The notes under the pieces are model-generated. The model did no database searches and was not told the DNA's origin. It saw only the letters and a program-made list of their open reading frames with translations. From contig CAJJDP010000009.1 of assembly GCA_905182995.1 (NCBI GenBank), positions 40,365 through 104,364 of the forward strand: a DNA stretch of 64,000 nt. Direction: 5' to 3'. The position numbers and the translations under genes were made by a program. Shown here piece by piece: positions 1 to 10,357 of this stretch; positions within the stretch are counted from its first letter, which is position 1, and every line of letters begins with the position of its first letter. This stretch comes from Paramecium octaurelia. Taxonomy: Eukaryota; Ciliophora; Oligohymenophorea; Peniculida; Parameciidae.

Positions 1-192
1 CAAAGCTTACAAAGTTAGAGAAAAGAACTCCTTCACCCAGGCTGTACTACACCCGGATTGCGGATCACCCTGTATCACAGAGGTAAGCCTTGGCTTTAAA
101 CTGGATTCGAATTCTAATCCATCCCTTTCCTGTTTGCGTAGGATTCAGAAGTCTACTTATCAGACGTAAGTGGAGAGGTTCGAGTAATCTGA
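1..192 (+). CDS. possible 3' end of a gene cut by the window edge
   Basis: The first frame is open from base 1 to a TGA at 190-192, reading TAA/TAG as Gln. That gives 63 codons with a mixed, protein-like composition. The stretch is noticeably richer in G and C than the next 10 kb. I recognise no family. A second frame is also open for nearly as long, so the choice of frame is not secure. It could equally be chance or part of the adjacent transposon debris. Confidence 0.2.
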
Positions 193-250
193 AATAAAAG
201 AGATGAAACTTCAATCTCTTCTATCCTTCCTGGCTAGGGAGAGGAAGAAA

Positions 251-290
251 TTAACTTTTATTTGGGGACTCCCTTCGAAATAAAAGTTAA
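251..290. repeat. perfect inverted repeat (hairpin), 13-bp arms
   Basis: Arms TTAACTTTTATTT (251-263) and AAATAAAAGTTAA (278-290) are exact reverse complements around a 14-nt loop containing GGG-ACT-CCC, which can pair further. It lies about 6 nt before the earliest readable part of the Tc1-type transposase remnant. It could be a transposon terminus, a 3'-end structure of the preceding partial frame, or a chance AT-rich palindrome. Confidence 0.5.
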
Positions 291-295
291 TTAAA

Positions 296-696
296 TTTTT
301 TTCTTAAACAAAAGGTTTGGTAGGATTTTAATTGATAAAAGGATACGTTACTGCTGAAATTTATGCCTATCATCTGGTTTGTTTAACTAACGAATTGAGG
401 GGATTCCATAATAATTTCGTCTTAATCCTTGACAATACTCCAATACATTAAAGTAAAAATAACAAATTACTTAATGCTGTTTACTTTCACCATACTCGCC
501 TACCCTCAATCCAATTGAGAAAGTTTGGAGTAATTTAAAAACGATGTTTATATGTAGATAATCGTTGAATCCCCAGATATTGACAAATTAATCAATTAAT
601 TCTGTTCCAACCTCAGTTTAAGAAATTATTGAAATGCATATCATGTCGTGTATTCCAAACTTAGGATAATGTTTTTATCAGATTGATGAGTAATGA
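296..696 (+). pseudogene. decayed Tc1/mariner-IS630 family DDE transposase
   Basis: This is the C-terminal part of a cut-and-paste DNA transposase. One frame (about 296-489) carries LILDNTPIH, the second-Asp block of Tc1/IS630 enzymes. The next frame (490-696) carries PYSPTLNPIEKVWSNLK, the block with the third catalytic acidic residue, and runs to a TGA at 694-696 at a natural C-terminal distance. The two blocks are out of frame by one base, so it cannot make an enzyme. The acidic residues lie about 29 codons apart as it stands, against about 34 in intact relatives, so bases have probably been lost between them. No clear N-terminal DNA-binding domain or terminal repeats were found. Tc1-related elements are known in Paramecium germline DNA. 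Confidence 0.8.
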
Positions 697-857
697 TTAA
701 TATATTTAATTAAAATTATAGTTAAAAAAGTATAATTCAGAACCATGCCCTGAGTGCATTATTTTTTTCATTAGTATTAAATTAATTCAATTTGCTATTT
801 ATTTAGATTGTAATCGCATCAAAATGATTGTCTTCGATGCTAATATACTCTTACGCT

Positions 858-2035
858 GAGGAGATAATGATCATCAGAAATGAAATAATATAATTTCTTG
901 ATAATGATCCCTACAATTTACCATCTAAGGTGAGATGGTTATGTTAAGCTTTGATGGCTTCAATTGTGAATTTGCTAATCACAATCTGCCTAAATAATGA
1001 GGAGATGAGGTAGTTAGCAGCACAAACTCAACTACCCAGATAGTGTACTTGGAAGTATACAATGCTCATCAGATAGGGAAGCGATTGTTTCTGAGATTTC
1101 AGCCCTATCTTCTAAAAGGAATTTTTAGATTACATTCCGCATCAATTATGAGTAGAGATTGTGGGAGGTAATATGTTCCCCAACACTTAAGAATCTCAAT
1201 CTGAGAACGCAGTAATTACAATTATTAAACTTTGTTTCATAGGATATCTTTTATACAAATCATATCGCTTGTAATATATGATGGGAAAGTTAGCCTCAAG
1301 AATAATATATGTGATTGAGATACTCCTACTCTTTTTATTATATTGCAATACTGAATTATGGCAAAAAATCTTTCAAATCTCAAGAAACAAATATTTAAGT
1401 TGAGGTGTTCAATAAAATCTGTCATCAAAGAGGAAGAGTTTATTAATTGTGTTTTTTTTTTATTTCTATCACTTATTCAGCCAGCTCATCAAACATAGTA
1501 CTGATTGTTTATCATGATTAACTATGAGGAAAATTCAACTCTTCTAATCACTTTAATTGATTGAAGTGTGGAGGAATCTCTCCTATTTGACTGAGTGGTT
1601 AGGTTCATCATAGATATCTTGGATGGCAGCGATCGTTAAAGAGCATTAAGCATATTAAAGTGATGTCAAGGATGATGAGGTGATGATTGTTTAAGAGAGC
1701 GGAGATTTTCTTATTCATATTGCACTCAATACAATTCCTCACTTAGGAGGATGCTCGCATGATCATCAATTCCATGGTTGAGTATTCTTATCATTGATTA
1801 TGATAATTATTTGGATGAATTTAATATAGATCAAATTGATATTCTAGTTCATTTTTCTCATAATGCACTGAAATTAATTATGAAAGTTCAAGATTCGTCC
1901 TATTTAGTAATAATTGCAAAGGGTGGATCAAGTTACTGTAATTCAGTTATATACTATGCTCAAGTTTTGCTCATCAAATATGTAATTGGTTGCAAGGTTT
2001 TGATAATGATGGAAACAATCTTTCATTTAGAATGA
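858..2035 (+). pseudogene. decayed coding tract, family not recognised
   Basis: Several adjoining open stretches in different frames read like protein under the ciliate code: 858-1094, 1093-1281, 1278-1403, and one ending near 2035. They contain hydrophobic helical segments and Gln codons written TAA/TAG. TGA stops and frame changes separate them. The alternating helices recall an alpha-helical repeat protein (HEAT/ARM type), but no diagnostic motif is visible and I do not assign a family. It is interpreted as a dead gene. Candidate splice sites do not repair the frame breaks. Confidence 0.4.
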
Positions 2036-4191
2036 AAGATAAATCAGTAAACAATTATGAGGGATATCCTCATCAAACATGCTAATCTTATTCAAATTTA
2101 GGGAATAATTGTAGTGAATGGATTATGATGACTATATGAGGTTGACAATAAATTTGCATTAAGAACTCTATATTTTTTTTCTAAGACAAATTTTTGAAGT
2201 TTTCTTAGATCTATTAATCTGTTTTTCCCACTCAACATCCTAATTGGATTGACTAACAGCACAATTATGATAATTAACAATCGAAGATTCAAGTTTTTCT
2301 ATATTTAAAGACAAGATCTGAATGGTGATATGTATACATATATGTATATATATGAAGACGGATGGATGGCAAGAGCAGGAGCGAAAGGATTTTAGAAAGA
2401 GGGAATAATTCATACTTTTAAAAAGTAAAAAAAACTTCACAAAGGCCTAACCTATTTAAACAAGGAAAGCTGAAAAAGATTGTTCCTTCAGTAGATCCTG
2501 CTTTTGTGAAATTTTGAAAATTATACGAGGATATTGGAATGGGGCGGAAAGATAACCGCAAAGCAAATGTGTCTTTGAAGTGTTGATTACTCTTTTAACA
2601 AGATTATACTGATGTTAATGCAAAAACCGTCCTATATTTATACATTTTTGGGTCAGGTATTTAGACTCTTCTTGCACTAATTTCAGGCTTTGAAATGCTT
2701 GCATATGATTTATGAAACAATTATGCTAATCAAAGGATTACATACACACATAAAATGTATTGTAATTACAAATTCTAATCAGATGGATGATTATGAAGAC
2801 TATGGTATTCCAAAAAATGTAGGAACCACTCATTTATTGATTTTATAGATGTGCCATCAAATACTACATCTGTAAGGATGCTTTCAAGTATGTACATTTA
2901 TTTCTTTCTTTTTTCATTACTTACTCTCCTGAGATGTTTTGCAACATAACCAGATAGATGGATATTGATAAGAAAGTGATGTAATTCATTATGGGGCAAA
3001 AATTGCTAAAATTAACATTAAAAAAGGGGGACAATGAATTTGTTGAATTTTTGTCAAAACTGGATTTTGAAGCAAGATATTGAGGACTGAGTGGGTTATC
3101 TTTTATAATATACCACTTTCCTAGAAACAAGATTTGTATAAATTAATGTTTAAGAATTCAGGATGCTTGATTTCCATAACATTGAAACGATGATAGAAAA
3201 ACTGGTTCTAAACTTTACTTTATAAATACGCTGTTAGCTTTTCTATAAAATCATTTTATATAATAGATATCTCGGATATAAAAAGAAAGTGCTGTTACTC
3301 TTGCAAATCTTAGAGAGGTGTATGCGTGTTAATAATATATTTTTTCCGCCTATTCACATCAGTATTACCCAATAGAATTCTTTTAATTTGTATGCAGTAA
3401 AAGAGAGAGATTCTCATTTCTGAGTAAATGAAAACTGTAGAATAAATTCTTTCAAGGCTTTTGTAAATGAGTGGTGGATTGTTCAAAATCTTTCTTATAT
3501 AGTAATTAACTGTTTCCAAACTGCTTCTGTAATTTGATTTTTACATAAGGTAAATCAATATTTGTAAAAATATACATCTTTTTTCATTATATTTTAGGAT
3601 CCTTTAATTAAATTGTATCTTTTGTAATTCTGGATATAATATTAAAAATAATTCATTATAATCTTGTTTGGAAGTTATATCACAAAAGCCCTACTTTAAA
3701 CTAAAAAGAGATAGAATTAATGGAGTTGGAATGATTGGTTTTATGGCTAGATATACAAAATAACTATGAAAACTTGATTAGATGTTTAGTAAGTTTCAGA
3801 TTTCATTTCTTTTATTCACAGGCAAACAACAGATATAATTCTATTAATTTATAAAAACCCTCATAATTAGTTATATAAGATGCAGCAGAGCAAGATACTG
3901 CAAAAGCATCAGTAGTTAAATATATAATGATGTTGAAAGCAATTCAGTGGAGCTGGAAATCCAAAGAATTCAAGTAAGCCTGTTAATATTGATAAACAGT
4001 CACATACATTCCACATGATGACCCCAACGATTAAACATCATGAATGGGACTGTTTTGATGTTATTAAGCAAAATGATATGAGCTTTTTGAAGACCCTTCG
4101 AACCAAAGAAGAGATATAAAAGAAATTGTATATTTCTACAACAGACCGCTGACACTAGTCATATGGTTACCAATAAACTTTTGATGATAAG
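2036..4191. other. gene-poor stretch
   Basis: I see no convincing gene. Short open pieces exist, for example around 4027-4152 on the plus strand (protein-like, ending in TGA), which may be the upstream end of the decayed tract that follows. The rest is AT-rich sequence with stops in all frames. Confidence 0.4.
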
Positions 4192-4981
4192 ATGAATAAG
4201 AGTTTTTGGAAATTTATTATGGCTTGCAATTTTAAAAGATTGATGAACAATGAGCAATTTAACACTCTAATTTTAATAAAATGGGAATGCTGTTTAAATG
4301 ATTATAGAGAAATCCATCAAATTCAAAACAGCTCTGAATGGTCAAAAAAAAACAATATAAATGAGATCATTAAGGTAATAAGGACAGCTTAGTCTCTGAT
4401 AACATTAACCATGATTTCAACGCATAAATTTGCGGATTTATAGAGAGTGTACATGAATGGACAGATTTGAGTTTTATTCTGAAATGTAAATACAATATAT
4501 CCATAACAACACAGGTAAAAGATTAACATATACATCATCTACGCCAAGGAGAACAGTTCCAACAGATAAATACTTGAGTACATTTAAAGATATCTCGAAA
4601 GCAACCTTACATCCAGTGCAATTTGTAGCAGTAGCATAAGGAGATATCTATGTGATTCAAAAAGAGAGCTTACACTTTTTAGTAACCAGCCCTACTCTAA
4701 AAAATCAAAAAATGAGAGTACTTTTATTAAATGTATTTGGTAGAAAATAGCTATCAAGAAATGCTAGCACATATACGCCATCAGAGAAAATCCTTAGTAG
4801 AATTTTTCAAAAGATTTGCGAGAAGTCAAATTGCGAAAAACAACTTGGGAGGTCTCATTAGTATGTTTAGAAATATTTAGAACATTTTTAAATCAAGTTG
4901 CCAAATATTGACAAGTTGAGCGCGGAGTTATGTACCAATAATATAGATGAACGCAAGAGTCATTTAAGTTATTATTCATGA
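4192..4981 (+). pseudogene. coding-like fragment, possibly two exons, unknown family
   Basis: An ATG at 4192 opens a frame to a TGA at 4468-4470. A second frame is open from 4457 to a TGA at 4979-4981. Removing a candidate 25-nt intron at 4447-4471 joins them into one continuous reading of about 255 codons. The second part is strongly protein-like, with several Gln written TAA/TAG and the motif RSHQYVQKYLEHF. Similar-looking sequence continues downstream, but only through further TGA codons and frame changes, so the whole tract looks like a decayed larger gene. Function unknown. Confidence 0.45.
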
Positions 4982-5385
4982 AATAACCTCTTATGTAAAC
5001 TCTCCAATAGCTAACACTATCAAATGAGTAACAATGTAAGTGTTATTTTATGATTTATATATAGCTACGATGGTTAAGCAATTGAGAATAGCTGAATTAG
5101 CTTGAGCAGTTAATATCCAATTTTATTGTAAAGCATTAATTTACGACGGCTGCTTATTAACTTATTAACCTTGTAGTAGGATTGATATCCAATATCTCAA
5201 TCTGTTCCATAAGAGCAGTTTCATAAGTATTGTAATTACACAATCAAATTGCTGCATGAATTAGCATACATTAGCCTTTTGAAATTCAAGAAAAAGGAGA
5301 GCACCTCAAAATTTAGGGCAGACTAATTTTCATTTCAAAAATAATATCCGAATTAAAGCTGGAGCAAACCTTTGCTCCAATTTGA
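4982..5385 (+). pseudogene. coding-like linker with several stops and frame changes
   Basis: One frame reads protein-like across this interval but is broken by TGA codons (for example at 5383-5385, with no GT nearby to define an intron). An alternative frame with helical, Leu/Gln-rich content overlaps it. It joins the fragments on either side and supports one large decayed gene rather than separate small ones. Confidence 0.3.
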
Positions 5386-6270
5386 CATAATTAAAAGGTG
5401 ACAAAGATTATTATTTAAGAGAATATGAACGGATGCTCTCTTATCACAAGGACAGCAATTAAAAACAAAAATCTTACATCGGATGCAATAAGGTAGAATG
5501 AAGTTCAATATGGAGAATTGAAAATTATGCCTAAAAAAGTTCTTAACTTATTCCATCCTTATTGTACTCTGATACACACTGTACACACTATTAAAAAATA
5601 ACAGTTAATATACTTAGCATAAGAAAAGCATGCAAGAATAAATTAATTTTTATTCCATATGAGATATCAGAAGCCATAATAAAACAGCAATTGGACCACT
5701 TACACAAGTACTCATATGTATCACATGTAGAAGTACTTAGATTAGTTAATTGAGCTTATTTAGAATTTAGTTTGCTCTCAAATGCAGGTACATTTTAAGC
5801 ATTGGAATGTGCATTTAGTGTAAATCGCGCTCCTTTTTCATACATTTATCTCAAGTTACTTACCAATTTCAACCATTAACATAAAAACCAGATTTATAAG
5901 ATTCAAAATGGTTATTACAAGTGGAAAAGGATTTTCTCATTATCTTACGATAAATAGTAGCTATTAAAGAGAAATGTGTTCACCACAATATTGTGAACAA
6001 TAATTCTAAAATATAGGGATGCTATAGGGAAAGAAGATCGAAAAAGAAGGAAAAAAATATGTCCAATGCAGTGGTAGTGCATCCCAAAGAATGAATCACA
6101 ACTTAAAGAAAAAATGCTTAAGCATGGCAATCCGAAGAACGAAGAAATTAATAATAATTATCTTCCATAGTTTTGACATTGTTAGGGCCAGTGTTACATA
6201 TTTTGGCTCTATTTTTAGTGCATATAATTCAGATGCATATGATGCGCTCCGCATCTAGAAGTTAATTTGA
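5386..6270 (+). pseudogene. longest open fragment of the decayed tract (294 codons)
   Basis: The frame is open for 295 codons including the stop from just after a TGA at 5383 to a TGA at 6268-6270. An internal ATG lies at 5425. About a dozen TAA/TAG codons would encode Gln, which argues for coding history under the ciliate code. The translation includes basic patches near the end (RTKKL) and mixed hydrophobic segments. I cannot name the family. The sense continues in another frame (about 6264-6443) immediately after the stop, which points to a frameshift in a larger ancestral gene. Confidence 0.45.
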
Positions 6271-6443
6271 ACTTTATATGTTTGCCAGGCACTAATTCTA
6301 CTATAAATGTAGAAGATGTCAGAACGATTCAAGTTGAACAAGAACCAGTGCATTCATCAAAAGAGGTTAAATTGAGAATTAATCTAAGTCTACTTTTAGT
6401 GCTAACGATGGCACGATGTAATTTAGTACAAAGAGTTGTATGA
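6264..6443 (+). pseudogene. frameshifted continuation of the decayed tract
   Basis: The frame opens at the end of the previous fragment and closes at TGA 6441-6443. It contains the protein-like run INVEDVRTIQVEQEPVHSS. No family was recognised. It is listed because the overlap of the two frames at 6264-6270 marks a probable single-base lesion. Confidence 0.3.
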
Positions 6444-7032
6444 AGGATAATTTAACTCTTTATCATATCTCCTGCACACTTATACAATTAGAAGTTGAAT
6501 ATACTCAAAATTAAATTTAGTATCAATAAAGAAACCATTATAAATCTGTTCATTTAGTTCCTGAATTACAAGTATAGCATAAATTAATATTCTGTTAGGC
6601 TTACTGTTTATGAGTTATTTGTGTCAAGATATTATAAATGTTGAATGATTTTCAGGAAGTACTAACAAATAATGAGAGACTCAAATATAACGTTTACAAT
6701 CATCATTATAAATTATCATTTGAGACAATCCCAACAACTTTATTTGTATGGGGTTTATGTTCTAATTATCAAAATTATGCAACAATTATTATCAACAGTT
6801 TATGAAGTAAATTAAATATTTCGTGTTCGCATTTTAGTATCATATAAATATTATGGTTATTTGCAATCTATTCATTTGCAATGTTATTATTATAAAATCA
6901 AAGAGGGCAGAGAAAATATCACATTAAGTTTGACTTAATTTGCTGCTACTTAGATAAAGTAAGACAAAAACTGAAACTGATATTATTAGGATTGCTAAGT
7001 AGGGGATCTTTTTTAGTTATGTTTCATGTGTC

Positions 7033-7823
7033 ATGGTATTGGATAATGAAACTTTTAAAATTACCAGCATTATTAACAGATGTGACAGAATAATTAGAGC
7101 AATCTGTATATTTAGCTGTTGGCTGATAAGAATCTATCAAAGTAAAAAGGTATTGCTTGAGAATACTTTGCGTTTACTATCCAATTTGAAAACTGCTTTA
7201 TGTGACATAAGGATTCGAACAGATGATCTAATGACTCTATCTACGAAATACCAAGCAACAAAAACATGAAATTAAGAAGGTGAAGCAAATCTGTTAGACA
7301 AAGTGTCTAACACAAATTTGCTATGAGTATAAATTATATAGCGTAGTGAGATTAAATTTACGAACAAATAGATCTACATATATTGCAACTATTATAAGTG
7401 CAGGTAAAAATGAATTATATTAAGCAGCATAAAGTTACAGGATTAATAGGGAGTTTAATATATAAAGTCTTATTAAGACAACATCGAGAACATCTTTCAC
7501 AAGTTGTAGAACATATCTAGTAAGTTGCGTAATTAGTAAAATATAGAGTGCCTTTTAATCCATCAATATCAAATGAGCCACAGGCACAGGCAATATGTTG
7601 TAATGTATAATTGCTGAAAGTTTTTACACTTAACTTCAATATGTGCATGAAGTTCGCTGAGTTGATTTATCTACATATTTATTGCTAAATTGATAACAAA
7701 AGCTCAATAAGCTAGATAGGAAATATCTACAAATAAGATTTGTGCTTAAGTCTTGCATATAAGATATGGTTAGCATAATCTCACCAATTATTTTAAAGAA
7801 ATGGTAAGTAGTAACCACCATGA
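7033..7823 (+). pseudogene. two further coding-like fragments of the tract
   Basis: A frame is open over 7033-7269 (78 codons). A second is open over 7350-7823 (157 codons, ending in TGA 7821-7823) and is rich in Gln written TAA/TAG, with runs such as QHREHLSQVVEHIQQVAQ. TGA codons lie between them. They may belong to the same ancestral gene as the fragments upstream. A short stretch near 7205-7225 resembles a tRNA T-loop on the minus strand but does not fold and is coding in the open frame. Confidence 0.35.
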
Positions 7824-7863
7824 TCACTGTTTAAAGATCTACAGGAATCAGTAAATTAAATAT

Positions 7864-8106
7864 GTGAGAGAAGTAGTGAAAGGATACACTGATAAGTTGC
7901 ATGATTCACATTCATTATCGGAATGTTCACTAGATGCACAAGATGTCGAACACTTAATTCCAGCAACAAGATTTTCGAAAGTCTCACCAAAATATCCACA
8001 ACTGAAACTTTTGTACCACAACTGGAATGGCAATAAGTTTAGATTGCAAGTTAGGAAAATTATGGTGCAAGCTAAACATGTAGTATCAGTAATCATACAT
8101 AACTGA
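7864..8106 (+). pseudogene. terminal coding-like fragment of the tract
   Basis: An open frame of 80 codons ends in TGA at about 8104-8106 and begins with no ATG. Its composition is mixed (basic and hydrophobic residues, several Lys/His) and protein-like. The minus strand is open over the same interval, so coding is not proven. Unknown family. Confidence 0.3.
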
Positions 8107-10357
8107 TACTCTATATAGTTACAAAAGAGGAAATCTTTACATGTAAATCACTTTTGGTTGAATTATGAGAGCATGAATTGAATTGTTTGAACAAATGTAT
8201 CTAATAGTCCAGCATCTATGAGGATAATTGTACTGAGAATAAAGGATTATCAGTTATAAATTAAGTTAAAAAAGTGTCACATAACTTTCCAGAATGCTTA
8301 AACTAAATAAAGATCCCTAATAGTAAGTCGGTAATAAGTGTTCACTTTTAAGCTGTGGCCACTCATACATGAAGTGAATTATCAACCCACTTAGTAGTTG
8401 AAATTTAACAAGAAGATTTTGATAGATAATATTCAAGAAAATAGAAGCATCAAACCTTAAAAGTCTAGATTGTAACAGAAGGGTTAGGCAGTTTTAGTAT
8501 TGATTTAAATAGAAGATCAGAAGTAGACACAAATAGATGAAATCCAAGTAGCATCAAGTTAAGGATTTGAGCAATCATATAAAAAATAGTTCAATTGACA
8601 TATGCATCAACATTGATAAGTTGTATATGTAGATATCCCTCTTTTATTGGTAAATTACTAAAAAATGCTTCAAGTAATAGCTCAACCAATATTCATAAAT
8701 GCAAATGAGCCAGGAGTTTTACTCACAGATGCATACTGTTGGATCAGAATGCAAGACTTAAAAGTAAGAGTAAATTAATTATTCTAAGAGCTATTACATG
8801 ATTGTCAAGGGTAATAATAGCTTATAATCATAGACTAAATATGAGTACTCTAATTTGAGCTAGTATTAATTGGTGAGTCATCATATAGGGACAAGAATTC
8901 CAGTTAATGATAAGAATTACACAAACTCCACATTTATTTCGTCAAGGTTGTCATTCAATGAGAAAGATCTGTCTACACAATATAGGAAGGAGTTGGTAAG
9001 ACAAAGATAATGAGAACTTTGTAACAAGTATCTATTCAGGATGAGCAAACAATTGCTCTTGTAGCAAAGCAGGTGCCATGGAATGATAAATTTATTGTTG
9101 TGGTATCAGCAACAATTAAAGCATAAAAGCTGCTGCATTTAAATGTATATATCCTGTTTTATCTGCATATGTTTAATAGGTAAGAAATGTTGAGAATTGT
9201 GTAGAACTTGATATTTACCACCCTCATTACAATAATGATAAGGAGATGAACATGATGGATAGTATTAAGCAGGAGCAATATACTAGAATTAGGTTAAAAA
9301 AATCATACAGAAGCTTACTATTCCTTAGAGATTGAGTGCATAAAATGGAGATGCCAAAATTTAAAGTTTTCAGCAAGCCTTAAAGATATTTTAATTGTTT
9401 AGAATTACACTTTCTCTAGTCATAAGCATTTGTAGTCATTAGCATTTTTCGACCAAGACAGATAGTCTTAAAAAAGGTCTCCAAGATTCCATTGTTGTTA
9501 CATTACAAGTTTTAAGGATGGCTTTGATTAATTTAATTTTCGAATTGATTAGAGTAAATATGATTTACAAGATCAGCACGAATCAGGCCTGATGGTTAAG
9601 GGATTAATGCTGAATAATTAAAATATTTAAAAAAGATGTAAATGCATAAATTCAGTGTATCTTTACTCTCAAGGATTGATATGCCAGAGGTTTGTTGAAT
9701 TGCTTATATAATTCATATAAATAATCGTTATTGTCTTGTCTTTTATAGTTTTGAAGGTCTTGCGATGGAAGCATCTAACGACATTCAGTATGGAGAAAAA
9801 GTGGTATAAATTCTAAGTTAAATAGTTAATATAGCATTTTATATCCTAATGTCTACATGCATTAGTTATTCTAATAAAGCATTAGAAGTTTTTTTGATAT
9901 TAATTTTTAAGTGTTGTGCTCGCTAAGTTATTTCAGCAAGTATAAATTTAAATTATTAGCAAAAAGTCTTATTGCATTACAATTTAAAATATTTAATATA
10001 TGATACTATTTCAAGTCTCAAGAATTAAAGTTCGTACAGGTGAATTAACGAAATGATATTTGAGTGCAAGAAAATTACGACCCAATAAAATATAAAGCAA
10101 ATTTTAACTTATGTAGCCATCATTTAAAGAACAACAAGCACTAGTGTTTGCAGATCAATACCAAGGCTAAGCATTTAAATTGGATTCTCTGTGTCAACTG
10201 CACATTTACCTGTAAACAAAGTAGAACTTTCCTTTCAGTACTTTGAATTTCCTTGCAAGCTGAGCAATATGATTGACTTTTGATATTTATAATTCTTGAT
10301 GCTTTGCAGTTAGCTGATTTTAAGGTAGACTATTATAATTCTAAAGCATTACAAGAA
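8107..10357. other. gene-poor stretch with weak coding relics
   Basis: Two relic-like frames stand out. One is open over 8962-9249 (95 codons) and contains GVGKTKI, which resembles a P-loop but lacks the first Gly of the Walker A pattern. The other is open over 10313-10444 with VDYYNSKALQEDGKQPKLI, faintly like the segment between PAZ and PIWI in Argonaute proteins. Neither can be extended into a domain. I see no intact gene, RNA gene or repeat family here. Confidence 0.3.

Noticed and set aside
1-300. rRNA or tRNA genes suggested by higher GC
   Set aside because: No conserved rRNA core and no cloverleaf; an open frame explains the composition as well.
858-2035. Importin-alpha/ARM repeat pseudogene
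   Set aside because: Helical pieces and recurring short motifs suggested it, but the spacing is irregular and no conserved Trp/Asn array is visible.
7200-7230. tRNA-like GGATTCGAAC on the minus strand
   Set aside because: The flanks do not form a T-arm or acceptor stem and no D- or anticodon arm is found; the stretch lies inside a coding-like frame.
8962-9249. P-loop ATPase (GVGKTKI)
   Set aside because: The Walker A pattern lacks its first Gly, no Walker B follows at a sensible distance, and other frames are equally open.
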